This document shows positions 23,985-34,998 of a stretch of DNA of 64,000 nt, in pieces. The DNA is taken from the NCBI GenBank assembly GCA_037349105.1, contig JAYJMM010000105.1:1550001-1614000 (forward strand), given 5' to 3'. This DNA is from Limnomonas spitsbergensis (taxonomy: Eukaryota; Chlorophyta; Chlorophyceae; Chlamydomonadales). A program made the translations under genes and the position numbers. The notes beneath the pieces were generated by a model. The model saw only the letters and a list, made by a program, of their open reading frames with translations. It made no database searches and was not told where the DNA came from. The number at the start of each line of letters is the position of its first letter. The first letter of the stretch is position 1.

Positions 23985-24380
23985 CCCGTCCAGGTGAAGG
24001 GCAATATCACCAATCGGATTATAATATAAGTATTGTTCGAGCTACAGTGCATTGCTAGATTGCTGCGGAGCCACGTTGGATTGTTGGTCTTCGCTTTCTC
24101 GGGCTCGTTGCTTGGAGCCTGCGACTGAGATGATTCCGCGTTCGGAGGCGAATCTCCAACGAATTTCGACCCTGAAATAACGCCTGACAAGGCTTTGATT
24201 CTTTATTCATCGATCCAAGTTCTCGATCGGATACATCCTTACTCACACGTCAAGGCATTGAGTTGACGCCGATTAAAACGAACCGCACTTCCGATCGAAC
24301 TATCCGTCCATTTAACTTTGCCAGCAGCCGGTCCGTCCGCACGTTCCCCAGCAGCCAGAGGCCCCGCCCACACAGCGACT
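23985..24380. promoter_or_regulatory. Putative bidirectional promoter between divergent genes
   Basis: These 396 bp separate the predicted start codons of the unrecognised minus-strand gene and the plus-strand secreted poly-Asn protein gene. The segment holds several TCGATC/GATCGA-like words (CATCGATCC, TCTCGATCGG, TCCGATCGAA). It has no plausible exon. Shared regulation of the pair is inferred from geometry only, and the minus-strand start is itself tentative. Confidence 0.4.
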
Positions 24381-25400
24381 ATGAGTCGCAAATTCCGAGT
24401 ACTGCTTCAGCAGCTCTCCTTGCTTCTGATTCTACTGCTGTCCGTGGGGATGGGCGTTCAGTCGCAGTCATCTGTGCTTGGCGGTTTGAGGCAGAGGGCG
24501 CGTGGAGGTAAGTGGGCATGGAATTGGATTGATGAGGCAAGGGCCGACTGAGGCACGACGGGGGCGGGTGATGCATCACAAACAGTTCGCTGTTCCCGCC
24601 TTCCCGAACCCGCGCCAGGGGATAACCCTGACCGCACGGCGCACAATACCGTAGCTTTCTCTATGATTTTGTCACAAGCACGAAACAACCTTCTCACTCA
24701 CTTGAAGTGTGTGTCGCACTCACCAGCTGCTTAGATTTGGGTGTTCATCAGCAGGGGCAGACCGGCCTTTGGCCTGCATGGCTTGGTGCAGCAAGCCCTG
24801 CTCCTCGGTTTTCTAACCATTGCTTAGTCAAGATTTGGTACCTAATGACACAGTGGTGGCCTCCCAGTGACGTGCCAAGACTTGTCTAGTACGCACTAAA
24901 TGAACACTCACTTCGCCCCTCACCCCTCAGTATGCACTCCGTCCTCTCACCTGCTGCCCAGTCTCCCTCCCTCCCAAGGTCTACCCTTCACTATCCCTCC
25001 TATCCTGCGATCCAGTGCCCTACGTTGTCTTCACAACCATCCCCCTTGAGTCCGTCTATAACCTCCCCCCTCACTCTTCTCCCCCCTCCTCCCCGTTGCA
25101 GGCCCAGCAGGCACCGCTCAGCAGGCCATTGCTTACCTCTCCCCTGGCCTAACTAGCCTCCTCCGCAGCTCAGTGATGCCAGACTCCATATCCCAGCCCT
25201 TGTCAGATTACTTTGTCAGCAGTGCCTACCAACCAGCCCCGACCACCAAGGCAGCAACTGGCACATATCCCGCAGATGCCACAGTCAGCCCCTCCACCCC
25301 CACCGCCCCCCCCCCCACGTACCCCACTTACAACAGTTACAACACGTCAGCAGAGGACCGCCTGCTGGTATTGCTGGACCCAAATACCTTAGCAGCACTG

Positions 25401-25472
<72 letters not shown>

Positions 25473-28129
25473 GACAACAATAACAACAACAACAACAACA
25501 ATCGGCCCGGTTCCAAGCCCCTCCCGCCACCCCTGCCGGTTAACCTCGACCAGGCCGCGGTGAGTCCACCGGCGCAACCGAACCCCGAAGTCACCTGAAA
25601 TGGGGTTGATCAGCATGAGCACATGCCATACATGGCTCTACTGAGCTGCTGTTCATGAGCAGCCCGTACAATTTGCGGGTGGGGCTCCTTTCTACTCCAT
25701 GCCGTGCAAGGCAGGACGGGTGGCTTGGCTGATGGGTCGGACGCTGTGACAGTTTGCCTCTGACTGACCAACGTCGCACTGCCTACATGATGTCTTTCCC
25801 ATTCTTTAATATGAATGCTCCTTCTAGTCTGTTTCTGAGCTAGGATGTGTGAAAGACAATATTCACTGCCCCTGCCTACCCTGCCGCTCCTCCCATGTGG
25901 GCCCCTCTGGCTGTTCCTCCTCAACACATGGACACACACTGGTATTAAGACTCTGTTGAAATCTGGAGGGGCCCAGACCAATTTCAACTCCAAGCTAACA
26001 AATGGCTCTATTTCCCCATGCTTATTACTGTTTGCTTGACAGGTGTTGGCCTCCACCCTTTCTGTGATAGACTCCTCCCTAGGCATAGCCTCGGGCATCA
26101 CTGGGATTGTCTCCGCCGGCATTGGACTGGTGAGAGCACCAAGCTGCACCAGGCAGACACTGTGTTTTAGGAGGGCAGGGCCTCCCATACCCAGGACCTT
26201 ATTTGCTAATTGATGACTATCACCACTTACGTAAGTACACCCCGTGAGGTAGGGGCAAGAATAGGGGGTCAGGCCGAATCCTTTTCTGCTCACGTGGTCC
26301 TGGGCTGCTGTTTTCCATTGTTTTTTTGGCCACACCCCCCCCTTCTGTGTGGGTAGAATCCTATGGAGGTTATGCTGATCTTCACATAATCACGTAGCCT
26401 GCTGCACCGGGTTGAGGCTGATACTGGATTGTCCGGGATTCTCTTCCTTCTCCGGCCGGTAGCTATGCAGCGTGGGACAGATTGGTGATACGGTTTGTCA
26501 AAGGGAGCCTTAGCCATGCTTTGCTTGGGCTGCGTCCTTGGTACGTCAGTCATGTGCTACGGAGTTACCCCACCTTGTACAGTTGCAAGAGGGCTAGTGG
26601 TTGGCCTGAGTCTTATGGAGCTCTGTCTCTTCCCGACCACTTTCCTACCTCGGTGATGTGCACGTTTTCTCTTTCAGGGCTGGGGGACCTACATCCTGGA
26701 CAGGAGGAAACCCTGAATACACCCCCTTACACAAAAATGGATGTCTGAAATGAGGGGGCCGTGTTTGCCAATGTCCAAGACAGCATGAATGAAGTAACCG
26801 ATGAATGAAAATAATGTGGGCAGGTGGGAGCCTGGAGGCAGGTAGGTAATTAGGTAGGCAGTTTGGCAGGGAGACAATGTAGGCAGGCAGGCAGGCAGGC
26901 AGGCAGGCAAGTAAGGGGGCGGGCAAGGGGGCAGGCAGGCGGCAGGCAGGCGGGCAGGCAAGAGGGAAGGCAGGCAGGCAGGCAGGCGGGCAGGGGACAA
27001 GGGGACAGGCAAGGGGGCAAGGGGGCAGGCAGGCAGGCAGGCAAGCAAGCAGGCGGGCAGGCGGGCAAGGGGGCAGGCAAGGGGGCAGGCAGGTAGGCGG
27101 GCAAGGAAGCAGACAGAAAATCTCACGGATGGTGACACGCTGCCTCTCATGTTCTGTCACTGCTCCTCACTCCTTGAAATTTCTCTTCGTAGCAAGCGTC
27201 AACCATCACGCTCGCAGTAAATGCCATCAAGGTTGTCACATCGCGTGTCAATCTTGAGCTCAATGAGCTCCTCTTTGCGCAGGTGAGTCGCATCTGGCAA
27301 TTGACTCGAGCTTAGCCTTGTGAGCTGATGTAAGCAGACATCAGATTGACTCAAGTGCTCTTGTGCTTCAGTAAAGCACGCTTTCGTATAAAGCCGATGT
27401 GGTCTAGGGCAGGGCCTCGTGCACTCAACCCTTATAAAACCCTATCTCAGAAAATCCTGACATTGTGAACACATGTGTTCAGCAAAACCCAGGGGACCAC
27501 AGGCCGCTGGTAACATCCAAGCCTCTGACCTGATCGGATAGATGTACAACGCTCCTTCAAAAATGGAGGAGACTTGACATGATGGGGACCTTATGCAGTA
27601 TCTTACGCCCATGTCCCCCTGTTGCCGCAGACGTTGTACAACGACTTCAACTCCATGGTGACCAGTACCGACAACATAGATCTTGTATCAGATTACATCA
27701 AGATGTGGCAGGAGATACAGGGGGATCTAACGTCAGGTATGGAATGCTGACCGCTTCATCATGGTCGTCTGCAGCACTTGACATGCCGTGGGCCAGTAAG
27801 GGAGGCCTCCTTTCCGTCGTCGTTGATACAGTGATTTATTTGTCAGCGGAGCTGGCTAGCAGCTAGTGCATAGGCTCTGGCCGGCAGGCTGTGTATCACA
27901 TCCCATGCATTTGTAGTCTTCACATTGGCTTGGCAAATTCTGATGGGTCGCAGATATTTGACAATCTTGAAAATGTGTGTTGATTTGCGTATGCCCTGTA
28001 TGCTGGGCAGGAAAAATGGACGTGGATGTGAAAGCCATGCAGACGCAGCTGGGAAGCGCTGAGACCATGCTGCAATCTGCAATGACATGGGCAAATCCTA
28101 ATGCTAAGCCTGTTGCTTCAAAAACGTGA
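24381..28129 (+). CDS. Secreted protein with poly-Asn tract, 6 exons (paralogue of 30633-32567)
   Basis: Exons 24381-24507, 25102-25559, 26043-26129, 27193-27282, 27631-27736, 28011-28129; all joins keep phase, giving 328 residues. The start gives a strong signal peptide (LLQQLSLLLILLLSVG, cleavage likely after VQSQ). A region with SPGLTSLL and DYFVSSAY follows, then Pro/Thr-rich sequence, then an Asn tract (residues 143-175) encoded almost purely by AAC with a few Ile and Asp. The second half is helical and Ala/Ser/Ile-rich, and includes TLYNDFNSM...DYIKMWQEI, the best-conserved block with the downstream paralogue. Exon 5 (106 nt, phase 0 in, 1 out) is the same length and phase as its counterpart at 31792. 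A TGTAA at 28202 is a possible poly(A) signal. The family is not recognised; an extracellular location is inferred. Confidence 0.8.
25401..25502 (+). repeat. AAC trinucleotide array encoding poly-Asn
   Basis: An almost uninterrupted run of AAC codons with occasional ATC (Ile), GAC (Asp) and AAT, lying inside exon 2 of the secreted protein gene. Read on the other strand it gives poly-Val or poly-Leu frames, which are shadows. Confidence 0.95.
26824..27116 (+). repeat. Degenerate GGCA/GGGCAAG microsatellite in an intron
   Basis: About 290 bp of imperfect GGCA tetranucleotide repeats mixed with GGGGGCAA units lie in the intron between 26130 and 27192 of the poly-Asn gene. One strand is almost C-free, so several spurious Ala/Gly/Arg or Pro/Cys/Leu frames run through it. 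No coding role is likely. Confidence 0.9.
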
Positions 28130-30632
28130 AATCAATAGAGTGGTTTCATGCGTGGATGCATGGCAGATTCTTGCAAGCTTCATGGCTCACGATGTGGCCA
28201 TTGTAAATCCGAAATTATGTACGCAAATACGGTAAACTAACTTGGGCATGGATCCAGGCAGTCTCTCATTTAAGGAAGTGCCCCAACTGGGAGTCTCAGA
28301 TTTCAGACACCAACACATCATATTTCAAATTCTGAGCATTTTATTCTCTTCAGGGGTTCTCGTGAACGTGAACGTGAACTTGAACATCATGTTTGGGGTT
28401 TGAAATGTTGTTATATTGCTCGTGGCCATATGTCCAATGGGAGGTGTATTTGATTTCGGTTTATTATGTTCTGTTGCCTTGGATAATCCTTGGACTGCAA
28501 TTTTCTCCTATTGTCCTTGCTTCCAGTGCTTGACCTGGATCCCATGCACCTTCCGGCGACCCATGGACTAAAAAATTATGAATCAGAAATGTAATTCGTT
28601 GCTTGAATGGCTTTCAGGTTACCTGGCTACAAAAGCCATAGCCATGCCTCTATTCACCAAAAGCAATGACGTGGGAAGGTAGTAGACGCATTTGACCACA
28701 TAACTGCAAACCAAGTTTTGAAAGTGCATGTAGGAGCACTGATAGGGCTGGGGCAGTGCCGTGGGGCCTACTGCCTGTTGACCGAAGAGTTACACCGTTT
28801 TCGACTTACAGCTTCTGCAGCCCAAGGCAGGGCTACCGGGGGACAAGGCTGTCATCAGCAGAAGATTAGCATGGCACAAGCACAAAATAGTATGCTTGAT
28901 TGTGAAGGAATAGCTCCGGATTGTTAATGCAGGTCCTGAAAGGCCCAAGATAAATACTTTAGACGGAGCCATCAGTATTACTTGGCAGGGCAGCTGTGTC
29001 ATGTATTTTGGCTGTTCGTATCTCAAGTGTGGCCTAAAGTAACGTGGCATCCTTTTTGGCGCCAGATGGTTTGTCATAAATGAAGAACATGAAATTTTCT
29101 ATTTTAATTCTATTTTTCATGTTCTTCAATTCAGCTGAGTGATTGCATCCGCGATTGCACCCGTGAGTTATTGCACCCGTCTTGGCCACTGCCATCAGCC
29201 TGGCTGCTTGTGAAGGTTGATCCAGGCTGATGCCGGTGACAAAAGGTAAAAAGGAGTGTCGCATGCATCTGCTGCTGCTCCTGTTGTCATTCCTGGCGCA
29301 TTGCATGCTCTGATGCATTCATACATTTACCCACGACGCGCCTCCAGGTGCGCGCATGTGACTGGTTGGCAAATCTCATGGCAGGCTACCGTGTGTCACC
29401 CATTGAGGTCATGGCAGCTGTAATCGACCTGGCTCAAAGCCAAGCCGAGGAAAGAAACACATTAATTGCAACTGCGATATCTACTCCCTGGGTAGCGGGA
29501 GCAGCTGGAGGCACGCTAGGAGGAGCAGCCCCGTGGTAAATAGGTCATGCTGATGAGGAATTTCGATTCCGTCCTGAAGTTGACAATTACAGGACGATTT
29601 TTGCTTACCGAATGACGTACTAGTAGCAACACAGACGGCAGGCAGGCACCACAGGCGCAACAAGGGTAGGAACGCCATCGGCAGGATGTGCGTGGAAGCA
29701 TAATAAGGTTACAACTCCTTCCCATGTGGCATTGGCGGTGGGACCACTCAGCGGTGGCACCGGCGGCCGCTGTTGGCATTTAAGCTGATACACCGCCACA
29801 GGCGCCAACTGCAGCGACGTAACCTTGTTTGGCTGCTATAATGCTTGAGGCACTTAGTCATGCCACTGGCGAATTTTCGTGCATTGTAGTCCAACGATCA
29901 CTGGATGTGCAAACTGGAAAGCCCAACTTACATATGCTCTACCTTCTGGCAATGAAGGTAAGGTGCAGTCGGATCCTGACTTCATACGACTTCCAAATGC
30001 TGGGTTGTATTGCATGACTAACTCTTTGGTGGTTCAGGGCACCTTTGTTTTTTCTATTCATCTTGTACAGTACGTATGTTGAGTTCCTCGCCTCACCCCT
30101 TTGGAGCTGCCTCCGGAATATTTGTGAGAGAAAGAAGTACAGGACAGATAGCAGCTGCTACCCAATTCCCTTTTTAGGACTAATATTTACTAAGTACCAA
30201 TACAATAATACCGGTGGTACTAATCCCTGGTACTAATCGAGCAGGTATACGACTATACGGGATTTAGGGCATATGCATGGACAGCCCTGTCGACTGCTTG
30301 AGCGTCCCAAGAATTTTCTGACTGTAAAAAGAGTTTGCCCGTGGAAATATCAGCATGCATTTATTGGTCCTGACCACACCAGAGTCATGCAGCGGCCGAA
30401 TCGGCGGGGCCGACACTGATGCACGACGGCTCGCTTCGTCGATCGGGAATTCCGGTCGGAAGAAGTTCCAATTAATCGATCGCGGACGACTGACGCTGAC
30501 TGATTATTGTTCATTCCAAGCAGCTTAAATTAAACGCTTATTGCTTGCCCTCTTCAGACATAATTCCGGTCGATTCAAATCCATTTTGTTCCTGGAAACA
30601 GACAACACAGCACTGCGGGTTTGGCGAATATC
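28130..30632. other. Spacer between the two paralogues, with exon-like fragments
   Basis: No complete gene could be built. The segment 29348-29539 follows a CCTCCAG acceptor-like site and reads MAGYRVSPIEVMAAVIDL to a stop, which resembles a terminal exon in style. The segment 28619-28677 reads YLATKAIAMPLFTKSND before a GTAGTA. Their phases do not join. They could be remains of a third family member or chance. An inverted repeat lies at 29081-29128. The last few hundred bases should hold the promoter of the next gene. Confidence 0.35.
29081..29128. repeat. Inverted repeat, 14-bp perfect arms
   Basis: TGAAGAACATGAAA at 29081-29094 and its reverse complement TTTCATGTTCTTCA at 29115-29128 are separated by 20 AT-rich bases. 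The transcript would fold into a hairpin. No gene is predicted here; it could be a small-RNA hairpin or the trace of a foldback element. Confidence 0.6.
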
Positions 30633-32567
30633 ATGGCACGACTTGTGCCCAACACATTCATGATGCTGTTTGCCATTGTAGCATGCCTTCTCTCCGTTCA
30701 AGGCTCCATGGCAGCCCTCACAGGCATTCCCGTGATTACACCTGGGTTGCGCAGCTACATGGCTGGCACAAGCACAGCAATGCCCGCGCCTGTGGCCAGG
30801 ATGTTTGACACATACAGGGCAGCAGCCAGCATGAGCCAGGGCCAGACCGTCTCTGCATCCACCCCTGGTGGTCCTGGCGGTGGTCCTGGCACTGGCCCCC
30901 CTCCAATTCAGGATCCTGCTAAGGCCGCAGTAAGTGTGCCTCTGTCCCCACCAGCCCTTGCCCCTGCCCTGCTGCCCCTGCCTATGCCTATGCCTCCACC
31001 TCTATCCCAGCCCCTGCCTCAAAATGACCTCTACCTCTAGGTGGCTCGCTCTGGCCTTGTATCTATCTGGCATCTTCTGACCTCTCAGGATTCTTTATAC
31101 TTCCGCAAGATATCTCAACGCAATGGCTGATGAGCAGCAATGCCTGCTACCCTCAGGTGGACGCAGCCGTCCTGGGAGTCATTTCGCAAGCCCTCAACAC
31201 TGCCTCCGGCATTGTCTACACAGTCAGCGGCGCCCTCGCGACCACAGCCAGTCTGATTTCCATAGAGCTTGGAGAGATAGGCACCCTGTCGGACCGCGCC
31301 AGCTTGGCACTCAGCATTGACTCTTTTGGATCGGTGGGTCAGCCACTCATCCATACCCCTAGCTTCAATATTTACTAGCGTGAGATGCCATGTTTGTTTA
31401 TATGTCGATATTTCAAACCTTTGTTAGCCATGAGGCAGCCCCCCTGAATTCTGTCCACGGTGCATGAGGCTCAGCCCATGCTACGTTGCCATGCTGCTGG
31501 ATGTCAAACCCTAAATAAATGTGGTATTTTTTTTTAATCTCATTCTTCATAGGCCTAGTCGATCCTGAAGTGCTGACCAGCTCGCAAGTGTACTCCTTGT
31601 CTGACTGATGGGTTCATCTGTAAATGCAAGTCAGACCACCCACTTGTTAGGTGTCAGGCTATTGCTGGCGATGGTTGCCAAGTAGCATAGGGTCACTGCC
31701 CTTAATGAACAGCAAAAAGAGGCTGGCATGCATACCGGCAGTTGAATCCCTTGGAACCTTTGATTTTAATCGGCTGTGTTCCTGAGTTCAGACTATCTAC
31801 AGTGACTTCAATGCCCAAATCGATGACTCTGACTACATTGGGTTGGCTGCCAAGTACGTGAAGATGTGGAGCGACCTCAGGAGCAGACTGGGCACAGGTA
31901 AGCCATAGAGGGGGGCGTTGTACTAATGTACTGTCTTGTGCACTTCGGGCTCCCGCACTTTCGTTTCCAGGGCTGAGATTCCGGACTACCAGGTACTGTT
32001 AGGGCCCTAGACATTATTTCACCAGTGCGCCAGGTGCACACCCTGTATGGTGCCAAAGGGTTCAGGCCTTACCCCAATCCGCCTAGAAGCTCGTCCTCAG
32101 GTTTTCTTGGCCAGACTTCCGAGGGCTGTTGACTTTGCAGACTCAGTTCATTTGCGGTGCTGGACCTGGTACACCACACACGTCCCAAGTTGTCCATGGA
32201 AGGGGGGCACTGGAAGTCTTAGGCCATGGGGTGCAAGGGGAAGCATAGCAAAGAGGCTGGGACTTCAGCGCACATTCAACGGCTCTAAGAAGGATCTGAA
32301 GCCTAGCCTAGCGTACTGACCAAGACCTGGCCTTGACTGCCCTAATTCCATCATTTGCTTGATTGACATGATTTTGTGACTACAGGCCCATGCATCATGC
32401 CCCCCTGGTCTGTCAATTTGTTCGATACTTCATGCTGATGCCAATGCCTGTTTGTTGCAGCTGGTGAACTGTCGGGCAATGTCCAGGACCAGATGACGCA
32501 GCTTGTGGGAGCACAGGACCTCTTGAAGTCCGTTGTGTCTCGTTCAACTGGCAATGAAACTGCGTGA
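30633..32567 (+). CDS. Secreted protein, 4 exons (paralogue of 24381-28129)
   Basis: Exons 30633-30929, 31157-31333, 31792-31897, 32461-32567; all joins keep phase, giving 228 residues. The N-terminus is a signal peptide (FMMLFAIVACLLSVQGSMA). ITPGLRSYMAG...ARMFDTY follows and matches SPGLTSLL...SDYFVSSAY of the upstream gene. A Gly/Pro linker (GGPGGGPGTGPPP) stands where the paralogue has its Asn tract. The rest is helical: an Ala/Ser/Thr/Ile segment in one exon where the paralogue uses two, TIYSDFNAQ...KYVKMWSDL, and a last exon with GNVQDQMTQLVGAQ. In the 35-residue DFN/KMW block 13 positions are identical. The family and function are not recognised. The conserved core with a variable low-complexity spacer suggests a two-domain extracellular protein. 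Confidence 0.8.
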
Positions 32568-32715
32568 AGTCTGAGATATTTTTAAGAACCTTAGCAACAG
32601 TGCTTATCTGTTTTATAGGCTTCAATTTGGGGGCAATAATGTTGAGGGGCAAATGCCCAATGCAATGCAAGGAATTTGAAACAATCGTAAACTGTATCTC
32701 TTCTTAATCATCTCC

Positions 32716-32767
32716 AGTTTGTAACCGTGCATACCCGCTGGGCCCTGATGAACTCTCTGCCCCATGG
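32716..32767 (-). mobile_element. Very short LINE-tail insertion, 9-bp target-site duplication
   Basis: The reverse-complement tail motif GTGCATACCCGCTGGGCCCT (also at 56868) lies in a 52-bp segment flanked by direct repeats ATCATCTCC at 32707-32715 and 32768-32776. Only the 3' end of the element is present, as expected for extreme 5' truncation. It lies in the 3' region of the secreted paralogue gene. Confidence 0.6.
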
Positions 32768-32876
32768 ATCATCTCCTGTATATTACCACAAGACTGGTGT
32801 AATTTGCTTACCGGTGGCTGGATGGTCTCTTGTAACCATCACATGCGATAATATAATCGTACATTTCAATCGCCCT

Positions 32877-33031
32877 GTTGTTGTTCTTGTTGTCGGCAAG
32901 GTGCACTTGCTTTTCCTTCTTTCCTGTTGTGCTTTCTCCCATGTCTTTCCTAGCTGACTTCATGTTTGCCGACGTGGCCGAGCTTAATTTAAGCAGCCAT
33001 TTAAGGAGGGCCTAGAGGTGTAACGTCATGA
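32877..33031 (+). mobile_element. LINE-tail insertion, plus orientation, imperfect duplication
   Basis: The segment ends GGGCCTAGAGGTGTAACGTC, the plus-strand form of the tail seen at 55675. It carries GACGTGGCCGAGC and pyrimidine-rich sequence before it. The flanks ACATTTCAATCGCCCT (32861-32876) and ACATTTACTCGCCCT (33032-33046) look like a diverged target-site duplication. Confidence 0.5.
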
Positions 33032-33612
33032 ACATTTACTCGCCCTCAGCATACTCTAAATAACTTTGAAGGCCCAAGGGTATCGAGGGTCTCATTGTTA
33101 TCCTCTCGACCTGTTTAAGACCCGAGTTTCACGGCAAAAGTCCAACAGCTGAAACTGTACACTAACCAAGGTGTGCAACAACGTTTCTCCAGCGCATAAA
33201 TAACCGAAGATTAGTAGTGCTTATAGTAGTCATGCCTGCCGATGGTGACCTGCCAGAACTTGTAACTGGCAGGCAAATTTCTTCTCATAACTTGACCTTC
33301 CCTCCTTTGACACAGCATGCACACTACTTCAGGACCATAGTGGACAGAGCAGATACAAAATTGTTACAAAGAAATTACAGTATACCAATACAAAACACTT
33401 GAGGGACTGTCGCTCAATACCTCAACATATAATCCTGTCTGAAAACACCACCCAATTGCCACAGCCAGTCATTCTGGCCACATCAGAGCTGGGGCCCCAT
33501 GTGGAGAATCGTAGGACCGCAGGGTGGCAGGGGGTGATTCTAGCAGACAAGTTCTTCCTGACCCAGGGTTGGGAGGTTGGTAGTTTGACGCGAGTGCAGC
33601 AGAGCTAGCTGC

Positions 33613-34998
33613 TTAGACCACAGGCCAAGGGGTGACACCATAGTCGTGCAGGGAGCTGGTGGCCAGGATCAGGTAGGCAAAGGCGTGGCCGAGCGCACCC
33701 CATCCAAAGACGTCGATGATAGCTGCAAACCACCCAGGACAGTAGGGGGACAAGTCAGTGCGGTAGTATTTTCAGGATTCAAAGTATTTGGCATCACGGC
33801 AATAGCAGGGCACAGAAGGTACATGTCAGTGCTGCAGAGAAGTTTTACCGCACAGTCACACAATCAGGTAAAGAGCACGGCATCCACCTTTCAGATAAAC
33901 AAAAGAATGCCAGGGGGTTCGACAACACCGGCTACGGTAGCAAGAACACGCCCAGGTAAGAAAGGGAGTACTTACTGAATCCTGAGGGGTCGTTGGAGGT
34001 CATAGTGAAGTTGGCAGGCTTGGACAGGTTGTTGAAGTAGGTGTTTCCGGTGGTCTTGGGGGCAAGCTGAAGAGTAGAAATGAGTCGAGCAAGATTCAGA
34101 AAGAGACTAAGGAGAACTGAAGGTTGGATGAGAGAGATTAGTGGCATGCACTGAAGAGGAGCGTCTCAATTGCCCCCCTGATAATGTGAATCAGAGGGTC
34201 TCTAGAGCGTAAACACCTCCAAAAACCCACCCTGGAGTCATCAGCATTCTTGCGCTGGTAACTGCAAAGCAAAGAGGGCATGCAACTGCATTAGTGCTCT
34301 TCATAAACAACCTCCCGCCATGGTTCCAAGAATTAGCGATGGACCAGACAAAGCGGCAGAGCGCGAGATGCGAGGGGTGTGGATCATGGTCTTAATGAAC
34401 ATGCCAGCCCTCTAAGTCCTGTCCCCAAAATGAAGGCAAGTGACTCGTGTCAGCCATGGACTGGAAATGGATGACACACTCATGAGGAAGGTGACAAACA
34501 CGAGGGGCTCATTCACAAGATAGAATAATCTTGTCCCATGCAAGTCAATACTTACGGCAGAAAGACGAAGCGTCCTAGGGACAAGAAAGCCAGAGTTGAT
34601 CCGCTGACCTGCGGGCAGAAGAGGACAGGAGATTCAGTGGCATGGAAAGTGCTTCGAGCTGACACACCTGAAATGTATCACCTTACTGAGGTGAGAGCAC
34701 ACCCTTCTTCTGGCAGCCTGGCACACCAGGGTCATTATTGTAGCAGAGTGTATTTCTATGTGGTGCCCCAAGGACTCTGGGGGCAATTATCCCCCAGAGA
34801 GGCAATGTTTCTCTACCAGCCTAATTCGTGTCACACCCCCTCTTCGCAAAAAAATTGTCCAGTACTCACGATGATGCTGGGGTCCAAGGCGGCCAATGGC
34901 TTCACCACCGTTGCGCGAGCTGTGATAGTGAGGGCACGGAGTGTAGGCCGGTTTAGGGCGACCGAGAGATCCACATTGTTAAGTTGCACTCGTCGCAG
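33613..34998 (-). CDS. psaG: Photosystem I reaction centre subunit V (PsaG), start unresolved
   Basis: Exons in transcript order: 34998-34870 (5' limit open), 34608-34556, 34261-34231, 34066-33976, 33722-33613; all joins keep phase. PsaG is a two-helix nuclear-encoded thylakoid protein that binds chlorophyll at the edge of photosystem I. Diagnostic stretches are ALDPSIIVSGSTLAFLSLGR, RFVFLPYQRK, APKTTGNTYFNNL, SNDPSGFTIIDVFGWGALGH and a C-terminal hydrophobic helix; the mature part is about 97 residues, normal for the family. The leader (LNRPTLRALTITARATVV) looks like a plastid transit peptide. No in-frame ATG lies between the upstream stop (complement of 34999-35001) and the mature start. 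The initiator must therefore come from an unseen 5' exon; joining at 34988 after an A would create ATG-CAA. TTACA at 33364 is a candidate poly(A) signal (TGTAA on the minus strand). Confidence 0.93.

Noticed and set aside
25337..25622. Antisense poly-Val and poly-Leu frames
   Set aside because: Reverse reading of the AAC codon run in exon 2 of the secreted protein gene.
26645..27160. Cys/Pro/Leu- or Gly/Arg-rich frames through the GGCA repeat
   Set aside because: Simple-sequence artefact inside an intron of the poly-Asn gene.
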